NCBI GenBank assembly: GCA_030149325.1
Contig: JASBRS010000007.1
Location: 1-49,361, forward strand
Direction: 5' to 3'
DNA: 49,361 nucleotides
Source: Deinococci bacterium
GTDB taxonomy: Bacteria > Deinococcota > Deinococci > Deinococcales > Trueperaceae
Shown: positions 32,175 to 40,866 of the stretch, piece by piece
Layout of the letters: the number at the start of each line of letters is the position of its first letter
How positions within the stretch are numbered: position 1 is the stretch's first letter
Position numbers and translations under genes: made by a program
Notes under the pieces: generated by a model
Database searches by the model: none
What the model was told of the DNA's origin: nothing
What the model saw: only the letters and a program-made list of their open reading frames with translations

Positions 32175-33854
32175 ATGAGCCCCAGAACCCGCAAGACAGC
32201 CGACGACAGCGGCGCCGCCGAGACGGCGGAGGCGCAGGAGCCGAAGACCCGCAAGCGCGGTCGGCCCCGCAAGCAGAGCGCGGAGACCGCCCCGGGTTCG
32301 GACGACGCCCAGGCCCCCGAGACCGTCGAGGCCAAGGCCCCGGCGCCGGAGGTGCCCACGTCCGACGGGGCCGACGCCGAGGCGCCGGCCGAGCGTGAGA
32401 GCGGCGGGCGCAGCGGTGGCCGCAAGGGGCGCAACGGCAAGAGCCGCTCGGGTCAGGGCGACGACAGTGGCAACGAGTCGGCGTCGGCGGGGGGCTCGAA
32501 CGAAGGTGGCAACGACGAAGGCGACACGCAGGAGGACCGCGGCGGCCGCTCGGGGCGCGGCGGCCGCAACCGTCGGGGGCGTTCCGGCGGCGGCCGCAAG
32601 GGCGGGCTGAACTTCCGCGATCTGCAGTCGAAGATCGTGCCGGAGCTGCACCTGCTGGCCAAGGAGGTCGGGCTCGAGGAGTACCGCCAGATGAGCAAGG
32701 ACGAGCTGGCGCTGGCCATCCTCGAGCGCTCGGCGGAGAGCGAGGGCCTCAAGCTCGTCCAGGGCTACCTCGAGATCTCGTCGGACGGCTACGGCTTCCT
32801 CCAGGAGTCGCTGCTCAAGCTCAGCTCGCGCAGCGTGATCGTGTCGGCCGGCCTGATCAAGCAGTTCAAGCTGCGCACCGGCGACTACATCCTGGGCAAG
32901 GCCCGGCGCCCGCGCGACAACGAGCGCTACGGCACCCTCATCCGGGTGGAGGCCGTGAACGGCGTCGATCCCTTCCAGGCCGCCAAGCGCCCGCGCTTCG
33001 ACGACCTGGTGCCCACCTTCCCGGAGCAGCGCATCACGCTGGAGACCACCCAGAACGAGCTCTCCGCGCGCGTGATCGACCTGCTCGCGCCCATCGGACG
33101 CGGTCAGCGCGGCCTGATCGTGGCGCCCCCCAAGGCCGGGAAGACGACGTTGCTCAAGAAGATCGCCAACTCGGTGGTCACCAACGAGGACGACATCAAG
33201 GTCATCGTGCTGTTGGTGGACGAACGGCCCGAGGAGGTCACCGACTTCCGCGAGTCGGTCCAGGGGGTCGAGGTCATCGCCAGCACCTTCGACGAGCCCC
33301 CCTCGAACCACATCCGGGTGGCCGAGTTCGTGCACGAGCGCGCCCGTCGCATCGTCGAGGAGGGCGGTCACGTGATGATCCTGCTCGACTCGATCACCCG
33401 TCTGGCGCGGGCCAACAACCTGGTCACGCCGGCGACCGGTCGGACCCTGTCGGGCGGCCTCGATTCCAACGCCCTGCACTGGCCCAAGCGCTTCCTGGGG
33501 GCGGCCCGCAACATCCGCGGCGGCGGCAGCCTGAGCATCCTCGCCACCGCCCTGGTCGAGACGGGCTCGCGCATGGACGACGTCATCTTCGAGGAGTTCA
33601 AGGGCACCGGCAACATGGAGCTGCACCTGAGCCGTCGCCTCGAGGAGCGCCGCGTGTTCCCGGCCATCGACATCCTCAAGTCCGGGACGCGCCGCGAGGA
33701 CCTGCTGCTGGGCGAGGCCATCCTGGCCAAGATGTGGCTGCTGCGCAAGGTCATCAGCGACATGGACGCGGCCGAGGCGATGGAGATGCTGCTGTCGCGG
33801 CTGTCGCGCACCAAGAGCAATGAGGAATTCCTCGCCACCCTCGGTCAAGGCTGA
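32175..33854 (+). CDS. rho: Transcription termination factor Rho with long N-terminal extension
   Basis: Hexameric RNA helicase that ends transcription. The 559-aa protein is about 140 residues longer than Escherichia coli Rho. The extra part (about residues 1-140) is low-complexity: an AT-hook-like KRGRPRK, Glu/Ala-rich acidic stretches, then Gly/Arg-rich runs such as RSGRGGRNRRGRSGGG, similar to the RNA-binding inserts of actinobacterial Rho. The core follows: Rho_N (LNFRDLQSKIVPELHLLAKE), the cold-shock-like RNA site (GYGFLQES), Walker A APPKAGKTT (about 316-325), Walker B VIVLLVDERPEEV and the R-loop region SGGLDSNALHWPKRFLGAAR. Many terminators in this window lack T-runs, consistent with heavy Rho use. 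Confidence 0.95.
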   Translation: MSPRTRKTADDSGAAETAEAQEPKTRKRGRPRKQSAETAPGSDDAQAPETVEAKAPAPEVPTSDGADAEAPAERESGGRSGGRKGRNGKSRSGQGDDSGNESASAGGSNEGGNDEGDTQEDRGGRSGRGGRNRRGRSGGGRKGGLNFRDLQSKIVPELHLLAKEVGLEEYRQMSKDELALAILERSAESEGLKLVQGYLEISSDGYGFLQESLLKLSSRSVIVSAGLIKQFKLRTGDYILGKARRPRDNERYGTLIRVEAVNGVDPFQAAKRPRFDDLVPTFPEQRITLETTQNELSARVIDLLAPIGRGQRGLIVAPPKAGKTTLLKKIANSVVTNEDDIKVIVLLVDERPEEVTDFRESVQGVEVIASTFDEPPSNHIRVAEFVHERARRIVEEGGHVMILLDSITRLARANNLVTPATGRTLSGGLDSNALHWPKRFLGAARNIRGGGSLSILATALVETGSRMDDVIFEEFKGTGNMELHLSRRLEERRVFPAIDILKSGTRREDLLLGEAILAKMWLLRKVISDMDAAEAMEMLLSRLSRTKSNEEFLATLGQG

Positions 33855-33870
33855 GTGACAGCGTAGGAGC

Positions 33871-35163
33871 ATGACCCGGGCGCGGTCGCGATCGACCGTG
33901 CTGGCGCTGCTCCTGGCCCTGACGGCCGGCGCCGCGCTGGCGCAGCGCAGCTACGTCGTGCGCCCCGGCGACACCCTCTACGCGCTCGCCGGACGCTTCG
34001 ACACCACGGTGGCGGCGCTGATGTCCGCCAACCGCCTGAGCAGCGACGTCCTCAGCGTCGGGCAGGTGCTCACCCTGCCGACCGCCGCTGCGGTGGGCTA
34101 CCGCATCGTGTTCGTACGCGCGGGGGAGACCCTGGCCGAGCTGGCGCAACGCGTCGGGCGCAACGCCGCGACGCTGCGCTCGGCCAACCCCGGCCTGGCC
34201 GGCGGGGCGCTGCCCGCGGGCGCCGCCGTGTCGGTGCCGCCGGGCGATGGCGTGACCGTCTTCGCGCAGGCGGGCGATACCGCGCGGGCGTTGGCCGTGC
34301 GGGCGGGCCTCGACCCTGCCGACGTCGCCGATGCCAACGGGGTCGGCATCGATGCCCCCCTGCCGGCGGGACGAGCGCTGCTGCTGCCGGCGAGCGCCGC
34401 GGCCTCCCCGGCGGAGGCCGCGGCCGGGACCCGCGCCGCGGCCGCGCCGGCGACGACCCCGACCGCACCTGGCGCGGCCCCGACCGATGCGGCCTCGACC
34501 GGTCCGGCCCCGACCGGTGCGGCCCCGACCGATCCGACCCCGACCGGTACGCTTGCCGCCGGCCCGACCCCCACCGGCCCGGTCCGAGCCGCGACGGACG
34601 TTGCGGGCATGGCGACCGGCGTCGGGGGCGGGGCGGCCGCAGGCGACGCTGCCGCCACCGGGGGGACGGCGCTGGCCGGCGTGGGCGGCCGGGAGCGACT
34701 TCGCGGCCTGCAGGACGCGGCTCTGCGGGATGCGGTGGCTCGGCTCGGGAGCGTGTCGTTCACGAGCCCCACCTTCGAAGCACCGGTCCACGGCCGCATC
34801 TCCTCCAGGTTCGGCTGGCGGACGCTGTCGGTGAACGGCAACCACTTCCACGCCGGGGTCGACCTGGCCGCGCCGATGGGGACGCCGGTCCACGCGGCGC
34901 GCGACGGCACCGTCGTCAAGGCGGGCTGGGGCGGCAGCTACGGCAACGTGGTGTTCCTCGATCACGGCGACGGTACCCAGACGCGCTACGCCCACCTCAG
35001 CCGCATCGACGTGCGCGTCGGCGAGACCGTACGACAGGGCGACGTGCTGGGGCTGGTGGGGAGCACCGGCGCCTCGACCGGACCGCACGTCCACTTCGAG
35101 CTCAGGTTCGACGGCCGTGCCGTCGACCCGCTGGCCTACCTCGAAGGGGCGGGGAGCCCGTAG
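33871..35163 (+). CDS. LysM and M23 peptidase domain protein (cell-wall hydrolase)
   Basis: A secreted or periplasmic 430-aa peptidoglycan-acting protein. A signal peptide (basic start, LALLLALTAGAALAQ) is followed by one clear LysM domain (YVVRPGDTLYALAGRF) and two more degenerate LysM-like units (RAGETLAELAQRVG and QAGDTARALAVRAG). A Pro/Thr/Ala linker of about 100 residues with a tandem repeat leads to a C-terminal M23 domain. Zinc ligands are seen in HFHAGVDLAAP (His and Asp) and HVHFELR, with another active-site His in TRYAHLSRI. The set suggests an endopeptidase or a NlpD/EnvC-like amidase activator; the complete zinc site favours an active enzyme. It starts 16 bp after rho. Confidence 0.92.
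   Translation: MTRARSRSTVLALLLALTAGAALAQRSYVVRPGDTLYALAGRFDTTVAALMSANRLSSDVLSVGQVLTLPTAAAVGYRIVFVRAGETLAELAQRVGRNAATLRSANPGLAGGALPAGAAVSVPPGDGVTVFAQAGDTARALAVRAGLDPADVADANGVGIDAPLPAGRALLLPASAAASPAEAAAGTRAAAAPATTPTAPGAAPTDAASTGPAPTGAAPTDPTPTGTLAAGPTPTGPVRAATDVAGMATGVGGGAAAGDAAATGGTALAGVGGRERLRGLQDAALRDAVARLGSVSFTSPTFEAPVHGRISSRFGWRTLSVNGNHFHAGVDLAAPMGTPVHAARDGTVVKAGWGGSYGNVVFLDHGDGTQTRYAHLSRIDVRVGETVRQGDVLGLVGSTGASTGPHVHFELRFDGRAVDPLAYLEGAGSP
34474..34548 (+). repeat. 15-bp tandem repeat in the peptidase linker
   Basis: Five adjacent 15-bp units like GCGGCCCCGACCGAT, encoding (A/P)(A/T)PT(D/G)-type pentapeptides in the linker between the LysM and M23 parts. Such in-frame repeats can vary linker length by slippage. 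Confidence 0.7.
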
Positions 35164-35193
35164 GCGTGCGTGAGGGCGCGCGTGCCGAACGCC

Positions 35194-35214
35194 GATCGGA
35201 CACGGATCGGACAC
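35194..35214. repeat. Direct repeat GATCGGACAC, 11-bp spacing
   Basis: Two exact 10-bp copies start 11 bp apart, one helical turn, just upstream of the receiver-domain gene. It may be a regulator binding site. Confidence 0.4.
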
Positions 35215-35237
35215 AGACGCTCCGACCCGGGCGGGCG

Positions 35238-35243
35238 TAGGTT
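35238..35243 (+). promoter_or_regulatory. Possible leaderless -10 box of the receiver gene
   Basis: TAGGTT ends six bases before GTG 35250, and no ribosome binding site is present. No clear -35 was seen. Confidence 0.35.
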
Positions 35244-35249
35244 GGGGCC

Positions 35250-35672
35250 GTGGCGACCGTCCTGCTCGTCGAACCCAACGACCACCTCCGCACCGTCTTC
35301 CGCAGGCTGTTCGCCCGTGCCGGCATCGACCTGGTCGAGGCCGTCGACGGTGAGGGAGCCCTGGGGGCAGCCCACGACGGCGTCCCCGACCTGATCGTGG
35401 TGGAAGGTTCCGTGCGCGACGCCGACGGCCAGGGGCTGCTCAAGCGACTGGAGCGCGACCCCGACCTCAGCGGCGTGCCGGTGATCGTGCTGGGCACCCG
35501 CCCGCGTGCGCTGGAGGACCTCGAGGACGTCGCGGAGGCCACCATCGTCGAGCGCGTGGCCGGGCCTCCGCACCTGCAGGAGCTGCAGCACCCCTTCCGG
35601 CCGCGCCGCCTGATCGAGCTGGCCCAGGGCACGCTGGGCGCGTGCTACCGCGAGGGCCCTCCCAGCGCCTGA
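35250..35672 (+). CDS. Stand-alone receiver-like protein with degenerate phosphorylation site
   Basis: A 140-aa protein with the response-regulator receiver fold: TVLLVEPNDHLRTVFRRLF at the start, PDLIVVEGSV for the third strand, and VPVIVLGTRPRALEDL for the fourth. The phosphoacceptor Asp is Glu (VVEGS), and the conserved Lys before Pro-Phe is His (QHPFRP). One residue of the N-terminal acidic pair is also changed. So it is probably not phosphorylated and acts as a constitutive or phosphorylation-independent pseudo-receiver. No output domain is attached. It lies 86 bp after the M23 gene and has its own possible start region. Partner unknown. Confidence 0.8.
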   Translation: MATVLLVEPNDHLRTVFRRLFARAGIDLVEAVDGEGALGAAHDGVPDLIVVEGSVRDADGQGLLKRLERDPDLSGVPVIVLGTRPRALEDLEDVAEATIVERVAGPPHLQELQHPFRPRRLIELAQGTLGACYREGPPSA

Positions 35673-35721
35673 TGGAGGCGCCTGGCGATCGCCGGCGAGG
35701 GCCCATCGGCACCGGGCTTCG

Positions 35722-35751
35722 TTGACGCTGACGAGCGACCGCAGCTATACT
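35722..35751 (+). promoter_or_regulatory. Sigma-70 promoter of the iscR-like operon
   Basis: TTGACG (35722-35727), 18 bases, TATACT (35746-35751): ten of twelve consensus positions. It overlaps the region where the palindromic operator begins. Confidence 0.75.
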
Positions 35752-35762
35752 CCAGGGGAGTT

Positions 35763-35781
35763 CCTCGGAATCATTCCGAGG
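35763..35781. promoter_or_regulatory. Perfect 19-bp inverted repeat, likely IscR-type operator
   Basis: CCTCGGAAT, one base, ATTCCGAGG, starting 11 bp after the -10 box, across the expected transcript start. The position fits repression, most likely by the Rrf2-family product of the gene that follows (inferred). Confidence 0.65.
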
Positions 35782-35804
35782 TCCTCGCCTAGGGGATGAC
35801 CATC

Positions 35805-36260
35805 ATGTGGATCTCGACGAAGGCCCAGTACGGCATGCGCGCGCTGGTCGAGGTGGCGCTCGGCGGGGACGACCCCACCAGCCTCAAGACCGTGGCCAAG
35901 CGCCAGGACCTGAGTCATCAGTACCTCGAGCAGATCTTCGCGGTGCTCCGGCGGGCGGGCATCGTCGAGTCGGTCCGCGGGGCCCGAGGAGGCTACCGCG
36001 TGGCGCGGCCGCTCGCCGAGGTGACGGCGCTCGAGGTGGTCGAGCTGCTCGAGGGCAGCGTCGCCCCGGTCACCTGCATCGACGACGAGGGGACCTGCGA
36101 GCGCGTCGGGCACTGCTCGACCGAGGCGCTGTGGCGCCGCGTCGACGGCGCCGTCCGGGAGGTGCTCGGCTCCACGACCGTGGCCGATCTGGTCGCGCAG
36201 CGGCGCATCCTCCAGCCGGGGCCCGTTCCCCGCGCCGAGACGCTGGGTCGCGTCAACTGA
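35805..36260 (+). CDS. iscR: Rrf2-family regulator, IscR-like
   Basis: A 151-aa winged-helix regulator. ATG 35805 (MWISTKAQYGMRAL) is chosen because AGGGG lies nine bases upstream; ATG 35796 is too close to it. The DNA-binding part includes LSHQYLEQIFAVLRRAGIVESVRGARGGY, a family hallmark, named here by its ends. Three Cys (in VTCIDDEG, GTCERVG and GHCSTEA), spaced like the [2Fe-2S] ligands of IscR, indicate Fe-S sensing. The cysteine desulfurase gene follows, as in isc operons, and a perfect palindrome overlaps the promoter, so self-repression is likely. IscU, IscA and ferredoxin genes are absent here. CymR-like cysteine regulation is a less likely alternative because CymR lacks these Cys. 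Confidence 0.88.
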   Translation: MWISTKAQYGMRALVEVALGGDDPTSLKTVAKRQDLSHQYLEQIFAVLRRAGIVESVRGARGGYRVARPLAEVTALEVVELLEGSVAPVTCIDDEGTCERVGHCSTEALWRRVDGAVREVLGSTTVADLVAQRRILQPGPVPRAETLGRVN

Positions 36261-36280
36261 CGGGCCCGGCCGCGCACCCC

Positions 36281-37417
36281 TTGCGTCTCTACCTCGATCA
36301 CGCCGCCACCACGCCGCTCGATCCGGCGGTGCTGGAGGCGATGTTGCCCGCCCTCGGCGAGGCCTTCGGCAACCCGTCCAGCGTGCACCGGAGCGGACAG
36401 CGCGCGAGGCGGCTGGTGGAGCGCGCCCGCGAGCAGGTGGCAGCGGCGCTGGGCGCCCGCCCCGAACGGATCCACTTCACCTCGGGAGCGACCGAGGCCG
36501 ACAACCAGGCCCTCCGCGGGGTGCTGGCCGCCGGCGGCGGCCTGGTGACGAGCCGCGTCGAACACGCCGCGGTGCGCGGGACCGCGCGGGCGCTGGCGGC
36601 CGCCGGGACGCCCGTCGTCCTGCTCGAGCCCGACGCCGACGGCGCCATCGCGCTCGACGATCTCGAGCGCGCCCTGCGCACGGCTCCCGACACGCGGCTG
36701 GTCGCCCTGATGGCCGTCAACAACGAGACCGGGGTGCTCACCGACGTGGCCGCGGCAGCCGAGATCGCCCACCGTCACGGAGCGCTGCTGTTCTGCGATG
36801 CGGTTCAGGCCGTGGGGCTGGAGCCGGTCGACGTGGAGGGCTGGGGCGTCGACCTGCTGGCCGTCTCGGCCCACAAGATCCACGGACCCAAGGGGGCGGG
36901 GGCGCTCTACGTGGCCGACGGTGTTGCGCTGGAGCCGCTGCTCTACGGCGGTGAGCAGGAGCGCGGTCTGAGGCCTGGGACGCACGCCACCCCGGCCATC
37001 GTGGGGCTGGGGGAGGCGGCCGAGCGCGCCGCCCGGGAGCGGGCCCAGCGCTACTCCGCGGTGGCCCGCGCGCGCGACGCCTTCGAGGCGCACGCCCTGC
37101 GCCTGCCCGGGGTCCGCGTCAACGGTGGGGGAGCGCGCCGCAGCGTGAAGCACAGCAACCTGCGGGTGTCCGGGGTGGACGGCGAGACGCTGCTGCTCGC
37201 GCTCGACGACCTGGGGGTGGAGGCGAGTGCGGGCTCGGCCTGCGCGGCCGGGAGCGTCGAGCCCAGCCAGGTGCTGCTGGCGATGGGGTTGAGCGCGGCC
37301 GAGGCCCGGGCCAGCGTCCGCTTCAGCTTCGCCCACACCGTCACGGTCGACGACGCCGTCGAGGGGGCGCGTCGCTTCGCGGCGGCGGTCGAACGCTGCC
37401 GCACGCTGGCGGCCTGA
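36281..37417 (+). CDS. iscS: Cysteine desulfurase, IscS/NifS family
   Basis: PLP enzyme that takes sulfur from cysteine for Fe-S clusters and thio-modified tRNA. TTG 36281 gives the canonical opening (M)RLYLDHAATTP; no ATG or GTG lies near the family start, and the frame upstream is antisense or shadow of iscR. The product has 378 aa. Visible sites are the His in SRVEHAAV stacking on PLP, AVNNETGVLTD, FCDAVQAVG with the PLP-binding Asp, and the Schiff-base Lys in VSAHKIHGPKGAGALYV. The persulfide Cys lies in SAGSACAAGS, on the short loop typical of this class. Probably coupled to iscR, whose stop is 20 bp upstream. It may also supply sulfur for MiaB. Confidence 0.92.
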   Translation: MRLYLDHAATTPLDPAVLEAMLPALGEAFGNPSSVHRSGQRARRLVERAREQVAAALGARPERIHFTSGATEADNQALRGVLAAGGGLVTSRVEHAAVRGTARALAAAGTPVVLLEPDADGAIALDDLERALRTAPDTRLVALMAVNNETGVLTDVAAAAEIAHRHGALLFCDAVQAVGLEPVDVEGWGVDLLAVSAHKIHGPKGAGALYVADGVALEPLLYGGEQERGLRPGTHATPAIVGLGEAAERAARERAQRYSAVARARDAFEAHALRLPGVRVNGGGARRSVKHSNLRVSGVDGETLLLALDDLGVEASAGSACAAGSVEPSQVLLAMGLSAAEARASVRFSFAHTVTVDDAVEGARRFAAAVERCRTLAA

Positions 37418-37440
37418 GCCCGCACCTTCCGGCGGCCGGC

Positions 37441-38646
37441 TCAGGCGGTCTTGCGGCGTTCGGCCCGTTCGAGGGCGGCCTGAGGATCGTCGAGGTCTCC
37501 CACGTCGAAGGTCAGCCGCGTCACCTGGCTGCCCGGGATGTCGAACATCAGGCTCGTCATGCTGCGCTCCAGCACCGAGCGCAGCGCGCGGGCGCCGGTG
37601 CGACGATCGCGCGCGCGGCGCGCCACCTCGAACAGGGCGGCCTCGGTGAAGTCGAGCTCGACGCCCTCGAGCGCGAACAGCTCCTTGTACTGCTTGACCA
37701 GCGCGTTGCGCGGCTTCGTCAGCACGTCGACCAGCGCCTCCAGGCTGAGATCGTGGAGCCGCACGGTGACGGCCAGGCGGCCGATCAGCTCGGGGATCAG
37801 CCCGAACGCCATCAGGTCCTCCGGGAGCACCTCGGCGTCGATCACGGGGTCGATGCCTCCCAGCGCCGCGGGGTCGGACTGGAAGCCGACGCGCGAGACG
37901 CTGACGCGCCGGCGCAGGATGTCCTCCATCCCCTCGAAGGCACCGCCGACCACGAACAGGATGTTGGAGGTATCGACGGGGATGAGCTCCTGGTGCGGGT
38001 GCTTGCGGCCCCCCTGGGGCGGCACGTGGGTGACGGTTCCCTCGATGATCTTGAGGAGCGCCTGCTGCACCCCTTCGCCCGACACGTCGCGGGTGATCGA
38101 CACCCCTTCGGACTTGCGAGCGATCTTGTCGATCTCGTCGATGTAGATGATGCCCCGCTCGGCCGCGGCGACGTCGTAGTCGGCGACCTGGAGGAGGCGC
38201 AGAACGATGTTCTCGACGTCGTCGCCGACGTACCCCGCCTCGGTGAGGGTGGTGGCGTCGGCGATGGCGAAGGGGACCTGCAGGCTGCGCGCCAGGCTGC
38301 GGGCCAGCAGCGTCTTGCCGGTGCCGCTGTTGCCGATCAGCAGGATGTTGGCCTTCTCGATCTCGGCATCGGGGTTCTGCAGCCGCCGGTAGTGGTTGTA
38401 CACCGCCACCGCCAGCGTGCGCTTCGCGTCGTCCTGCTCGATCACGTACTGGTCGAGATGGGCCTTCAGCTCACGCGGGGAGGGCAGGCGCAGCGACGGC
38501 AACTGGCGCTGCTTGGCGCCCGCCAGCACCTCGTTGACCCGCTCGGCGCAGTCGTTGCAGATGTGGGCGCCGGCGTTGGCCGACGACACCAGCTCCTTGA
38601 CCTCGGCCTGGGTACGACCGCAGAAGCTGCAGCGCGCCTGCGCCAC
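37441..38646 (-). CDS. clpX: ATP-dependent Clp protease ATP-binding subunit ClpX
   Basis: Hexameric unfoldase that feeds ClpP. The 401-aa protein has the N-terminal zinc finger (CSFCG and CNDC), Walker A GNSGTGKT (GPTGSGKT in most ClpX), pore loop GYVGDD, Walker [12 protein letters not shown], the substrate-gripping RKH in GGRKHPHQE, and sensor 2 [10 protein letters not shown]. The ClpP-docking loop has VGF where IGF is usual. GTG 38646 begins one base after the clpP stop, so translation is coupled. It ends 23 bp from the convergent cysteine desulfurase gene. Confidence 0.95.
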   Translation of the reverse strand: MAQARCSFCGRTQAEVKELVSSANAGAHICNDCAERVNEVLAGAKQRQLPSLRLPSPRELKAHLDQYVIEQDDAKRTLAVAVYNHYRRLQNPDAEIEKANILLIGNSGTGKTLLARSLARSLQVPFAIADATTLTEAGYVGDDVENIVLRLLQVADYDVAAAERGIIYIDEIDKIARKSEGVSITRDVSGEGVQQALLKIIEGTVTHVPPQGGRKHPHQELIPVDTSNILFVVGGAFEGMEDILRRRVSVSRVGFQSDPAALGGIDPVIDAEVLPEDLMAFGLIPELIGRLAVTVRLHDLSLEALVDVLTKPRNALVKQYKELFALEGVELDFTEAALFEVARRARDRRTGARALRSVLERSMTSLMFDIPGSQVTRLTFDVGDLDDPQAALERAERRKTA

Positions 38647-38647
38647 G

Positions 38648-39265
38648 TCACGTGCCCTCGCCGGCCCCGAAGCGACCCACCTGACGCGGCTCGACCACCC
38701 GGTCGATGATGCCGTACGCCAGGGCCTCGCCGGGGTCCATGAAGTTGTCGCGTTCCATGTCGCGGCGGAGCTTCTCGCGGCTGTGCCCGGTGTGCTGCTG
38801 GTAGATGGCCTCGAGGCTGTCGCGGATGTCCATGAACTCGCGCGCCTGGACCTCGAGATCGGGCAGGCTCGAGCGCGGGAAGCCGGCCGAACCGGCGTGG
38901 ATCATGATTCGGCTGTGCGGCAGCGCCACCCGGTGACCGGGCTCGCCCGCCATGAGGATGACCGAGCCCATCGACATGGCGATGCCCACGCAGTTGGTGT
39001 GGACCGGCGCGGAGATGTACTGCATCACGTCGTAGATCGCCAGGCCGGCGTACACCTCGCCGCCCGGGGAGTTGATGAACATGTTGATGGGCTGTTCGTT
39101 GGACTGCGAGTCCAGCAGCAGGAGTTGCGCGGTCACGACGTTGGCGGTCTCGGAGTCGATGGCGGATCCCAGGAAGATGATCCGCTCCTTGAGCAGGCGG
39201 CTGTAGACGTCGTAGGTGCGCTCTCCGCGCCCGGTCTGTTCGATCACGTAGGGGACGAGCGGCAT
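38648..39265 (-). CDS. clpP: ATP-dependent Clp protease proteolytic subunit ClpP
   Basis: Barrel-shaped serine peptidase of 205 aa. The catalytic triad is seen as Ser in GIAMSMGSV, His in [10 protein letters not shown] and Asp in [10 protein letters not shown]. The stretch after the catalytic His reads [21 protein letters not shown], more diverged than the usual QPxGGxxGQAxDIEI, so handle-region contacts may differ. No ribosome binding site is obvious. TAAGGT (39273-39278) stands seven bases upstream of ATG 39265, which could be a leaderless -10 box in addition to read-through from tig. clpX follows directly. Confidence 0.95.
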   Translation of the reverse strand: MPLVPYVIEQTGRGERTYDVYSRLLKERIIFLGSAIDSETANVVTAQLLLLDSQSNEQPINMFINSPGGEVYAGLAIYDVMQYISAPVHTNCVGIAMSMGSVILMAGEPGHRVALPHSRIMIHAGSAGFPRSSLPDLEVQAREFMDIRDSLEAIYQQHTGHSREKLRRDMERDNFMDPGEALAYGIIDRVVEPRQVGRFGAGEGT

Positions 39266-39283
39266 ACGCCCTACCTTAGCACC

Positions 39284-39313
39284 GACCCGCCGGGGCGGAC
39301 GCCCCGGCGGGTC
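39284..39313 (-). terminator. Hairpin between tig and clpP
   Basis: A 14-bp perfect stem (GACCCGCCGGGGCG) with a 2-base centre, about 40 bp past the tig stop. No T-run. It may end or process the tig transcript before clpP. Confidence 0.6.
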
Positions 39314-39353
39314 ACGTGGTTCGGCTCAGCGACGGGGTCGCGAGGGGTGCGGC

Positions 39354-40742
39354 TCAGTCCTCGCTGCCGGCGTCGTCGTCCTCCGACGCATCCGAGTCGG
39401 CGCCCGCGGCCGCCTCCTCGTAGGCCGCCTGCGCGTCGTCGGCGTCGTCGGCCGCGGCGGGCCCCCCCACGAGCTCGCGCACGGCTTCGCGCAGGGCCTT
39501 GTCCCGGGCCAGCAGGAAGCGGTAGTTGGCCAGCCAGCGCTCGCCCATCTCGCGGCGGAAGCGTGCGGGGTCCTGACGCTGACGGCGCGCCTGGTAGCGC
39601 ACCGCTTCTTCGAACTCCTCGTCGGTGACGTCGGTGCCGCGCAGCTCCTGCAGGCGCTCGAGCACCAGGTCCCGCTTGACGCCCTTGTGCGCGGCGTCGA
39701 CGAGCTCCGACTCGAACTCGTCCTTCTTGCCGTTCTCCTCGAGCTGCGCGAGGTAGCGCTCCAGCGTCATGCCCTGACGCCCGAGGTCCTCCGCCAGGTC
39801 CTGGAGGAGGTTGCGCTGGCGGCGCTGCAGCAGGCTCGAGGGGATCTCGAAGCTGCTGGCCTCGACCAGCTTGGTCACGAGCTCCTCGCGCTGGGCCTCC
39901 AACGCATCGCGCTCGAGCTGGTTGCGCAGGCTGTCGGCGATCCCCTGCCGCGCCTCGTCCCAGCTATCGAAGCCCAGCGTGGTGGCGAACTCGTCGCCCA
40001 CCTCGGGCTTCTCCTTGCCCTTGACGTCCTTGACCATGACGCGCAGGGTGCGCGTCTGCGGTTCGCCCTGCTCGTCGGGGACGTAGTCGTCGACGAGTTG
40101 GAGGTCGAAGACCTCGCCGATGCGCTTGCCGACGAGCTGGTCGCGGATCGCCTCGGCGGCCGTCTCCATGTCGATCGGCTGCACCGCGCCGGTGCCCTTC
40201 GGCTCGCTCTCCTCGCCAGCGTCCTCGGGCGCGGCGAGCGACTCCACCAGCACGTAATCGGTGGCCTGGGCCTCGCGCTCGACCGGCACCAGGGTGGCGT
40301 GCTGCGTGCGGAGCTGCTCGACGGTGTCGTCGATCATGGCCTCGGTGAGCTCCTGCGGCGCGGCCTCGAGGGTGATCGAGCCCAGCTCCGGCAGCTCGAC
40401 CTCGGGGTAGAGCTCGGCGTGGACCTCGAAGGTGAACGCCTCGCCCTCCTTGGGCGCGTCGGCGTGGAAGTGCGCGTGGACGGGGGTGAGCTGGAGCTCG
40501 CGGACCGCCTCGGGGTAGTTGGCGTCGACCAGGGTCTCCTGGACCTCCTCCTCGAGCGTCTCGCGTCCGACGCGGCGCTCCAGGACGCCGCGCGGCGCGC
40601 GGCCCGGCCGGAACCCGGGCACCTTCACCTGCCGCGCCAGGCTGGTCAGGACGCGGTCGAACGCGGCGTCGACCTCGGGCGCCGGTACCGTGACCTTGAA
40701 CGTGGCGTTGACCGCCTGCTTCTCGATCAGCTCTGCTTCCAT
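39354..40742 (-). CDS. tig: Trigger factor, ribosome-associated chaperone
   Basis: Binds at the ribosome exit tunnel and helps nascent chains fold. The 462-aa length and order tig-clpP-clpX are typical. The N-terminal ribosome-binding domain carries GFRPGRAPRGVLERRVGR, close to the GFRxGKxP signature. A peptidyl-prolyl isomerase (FKBP-like) domain follows, with an insertion rich in Ala, Glu and Pro (LAAPEDAGEESEPKGTG), then the helical C-terminal arms. The last 35 residues are acidic and Ala-rich. AGGAG precedes ATG 40742. Confidence 0.94.
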   Translation of the reverse strand: MEAELIEKQAVNATFKVTVPAPEVDAAFDRVLTSLARQVKVPGFRPGRAPRGVLERRVGRETLEEEVQETLVDANYPEAVRELQLTPVHAHFHADAPKEGEAFTFEVHAELYPEVELPELGSITLEAAPQELTEAMIDDTVEQLRTQHATLVPVEREAQATDYVLVESLAAPEDAGEESEPKGTGAVQPIDMETAAEAIRDQLVGKRIGEVFDLQLVDDYVPDEQGEPQTRTLRVMVKDVKGKEKPEVGDEFATTLGFDSWDEARQGIADSLRNQLERDALEAQREELVTKLVEASSFEIPSSLLQRRQRNLLQDLAEDLGRQGMTLERYLAQLEENGKKDEFESELVDAAHKGVKRDLVLERLQELRGTDVTDEEFEEAVRYQARRQRQDPARFRREMGERWLANYRFLLARDKALREAVRELVGGPAAADDADDAQAAYEEAAAGADSDASEDDDAGSED

Positions 40743-40832
40743 CGGTCTCCTAGCCTTTCCACGCGCCCGGCTCCGAGCTGGGCGGGCTCGCCGCCCCGAC
40801 CGGTCGCGGTGTCGTGGCGCTGCGCGGCTCGC

Positions 40833-40863
40833 AAAAAGAGCGGCAAGCCACCGGGGCTTGCCG
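40833..40863 (-). terminator. Rho-independent terminator of tRNA-Leu
   Basis: A 9-bp stem CGGCAAGCC/GGCTTGCCG with a 5-base loop, followed on the minus strand by CTCTTTTTG. This is one of the few terminators here with a real T-run; it starts four bases after the encoded CCA. Confidence 0.85.
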
Positions 40864-40866
40864 TCC

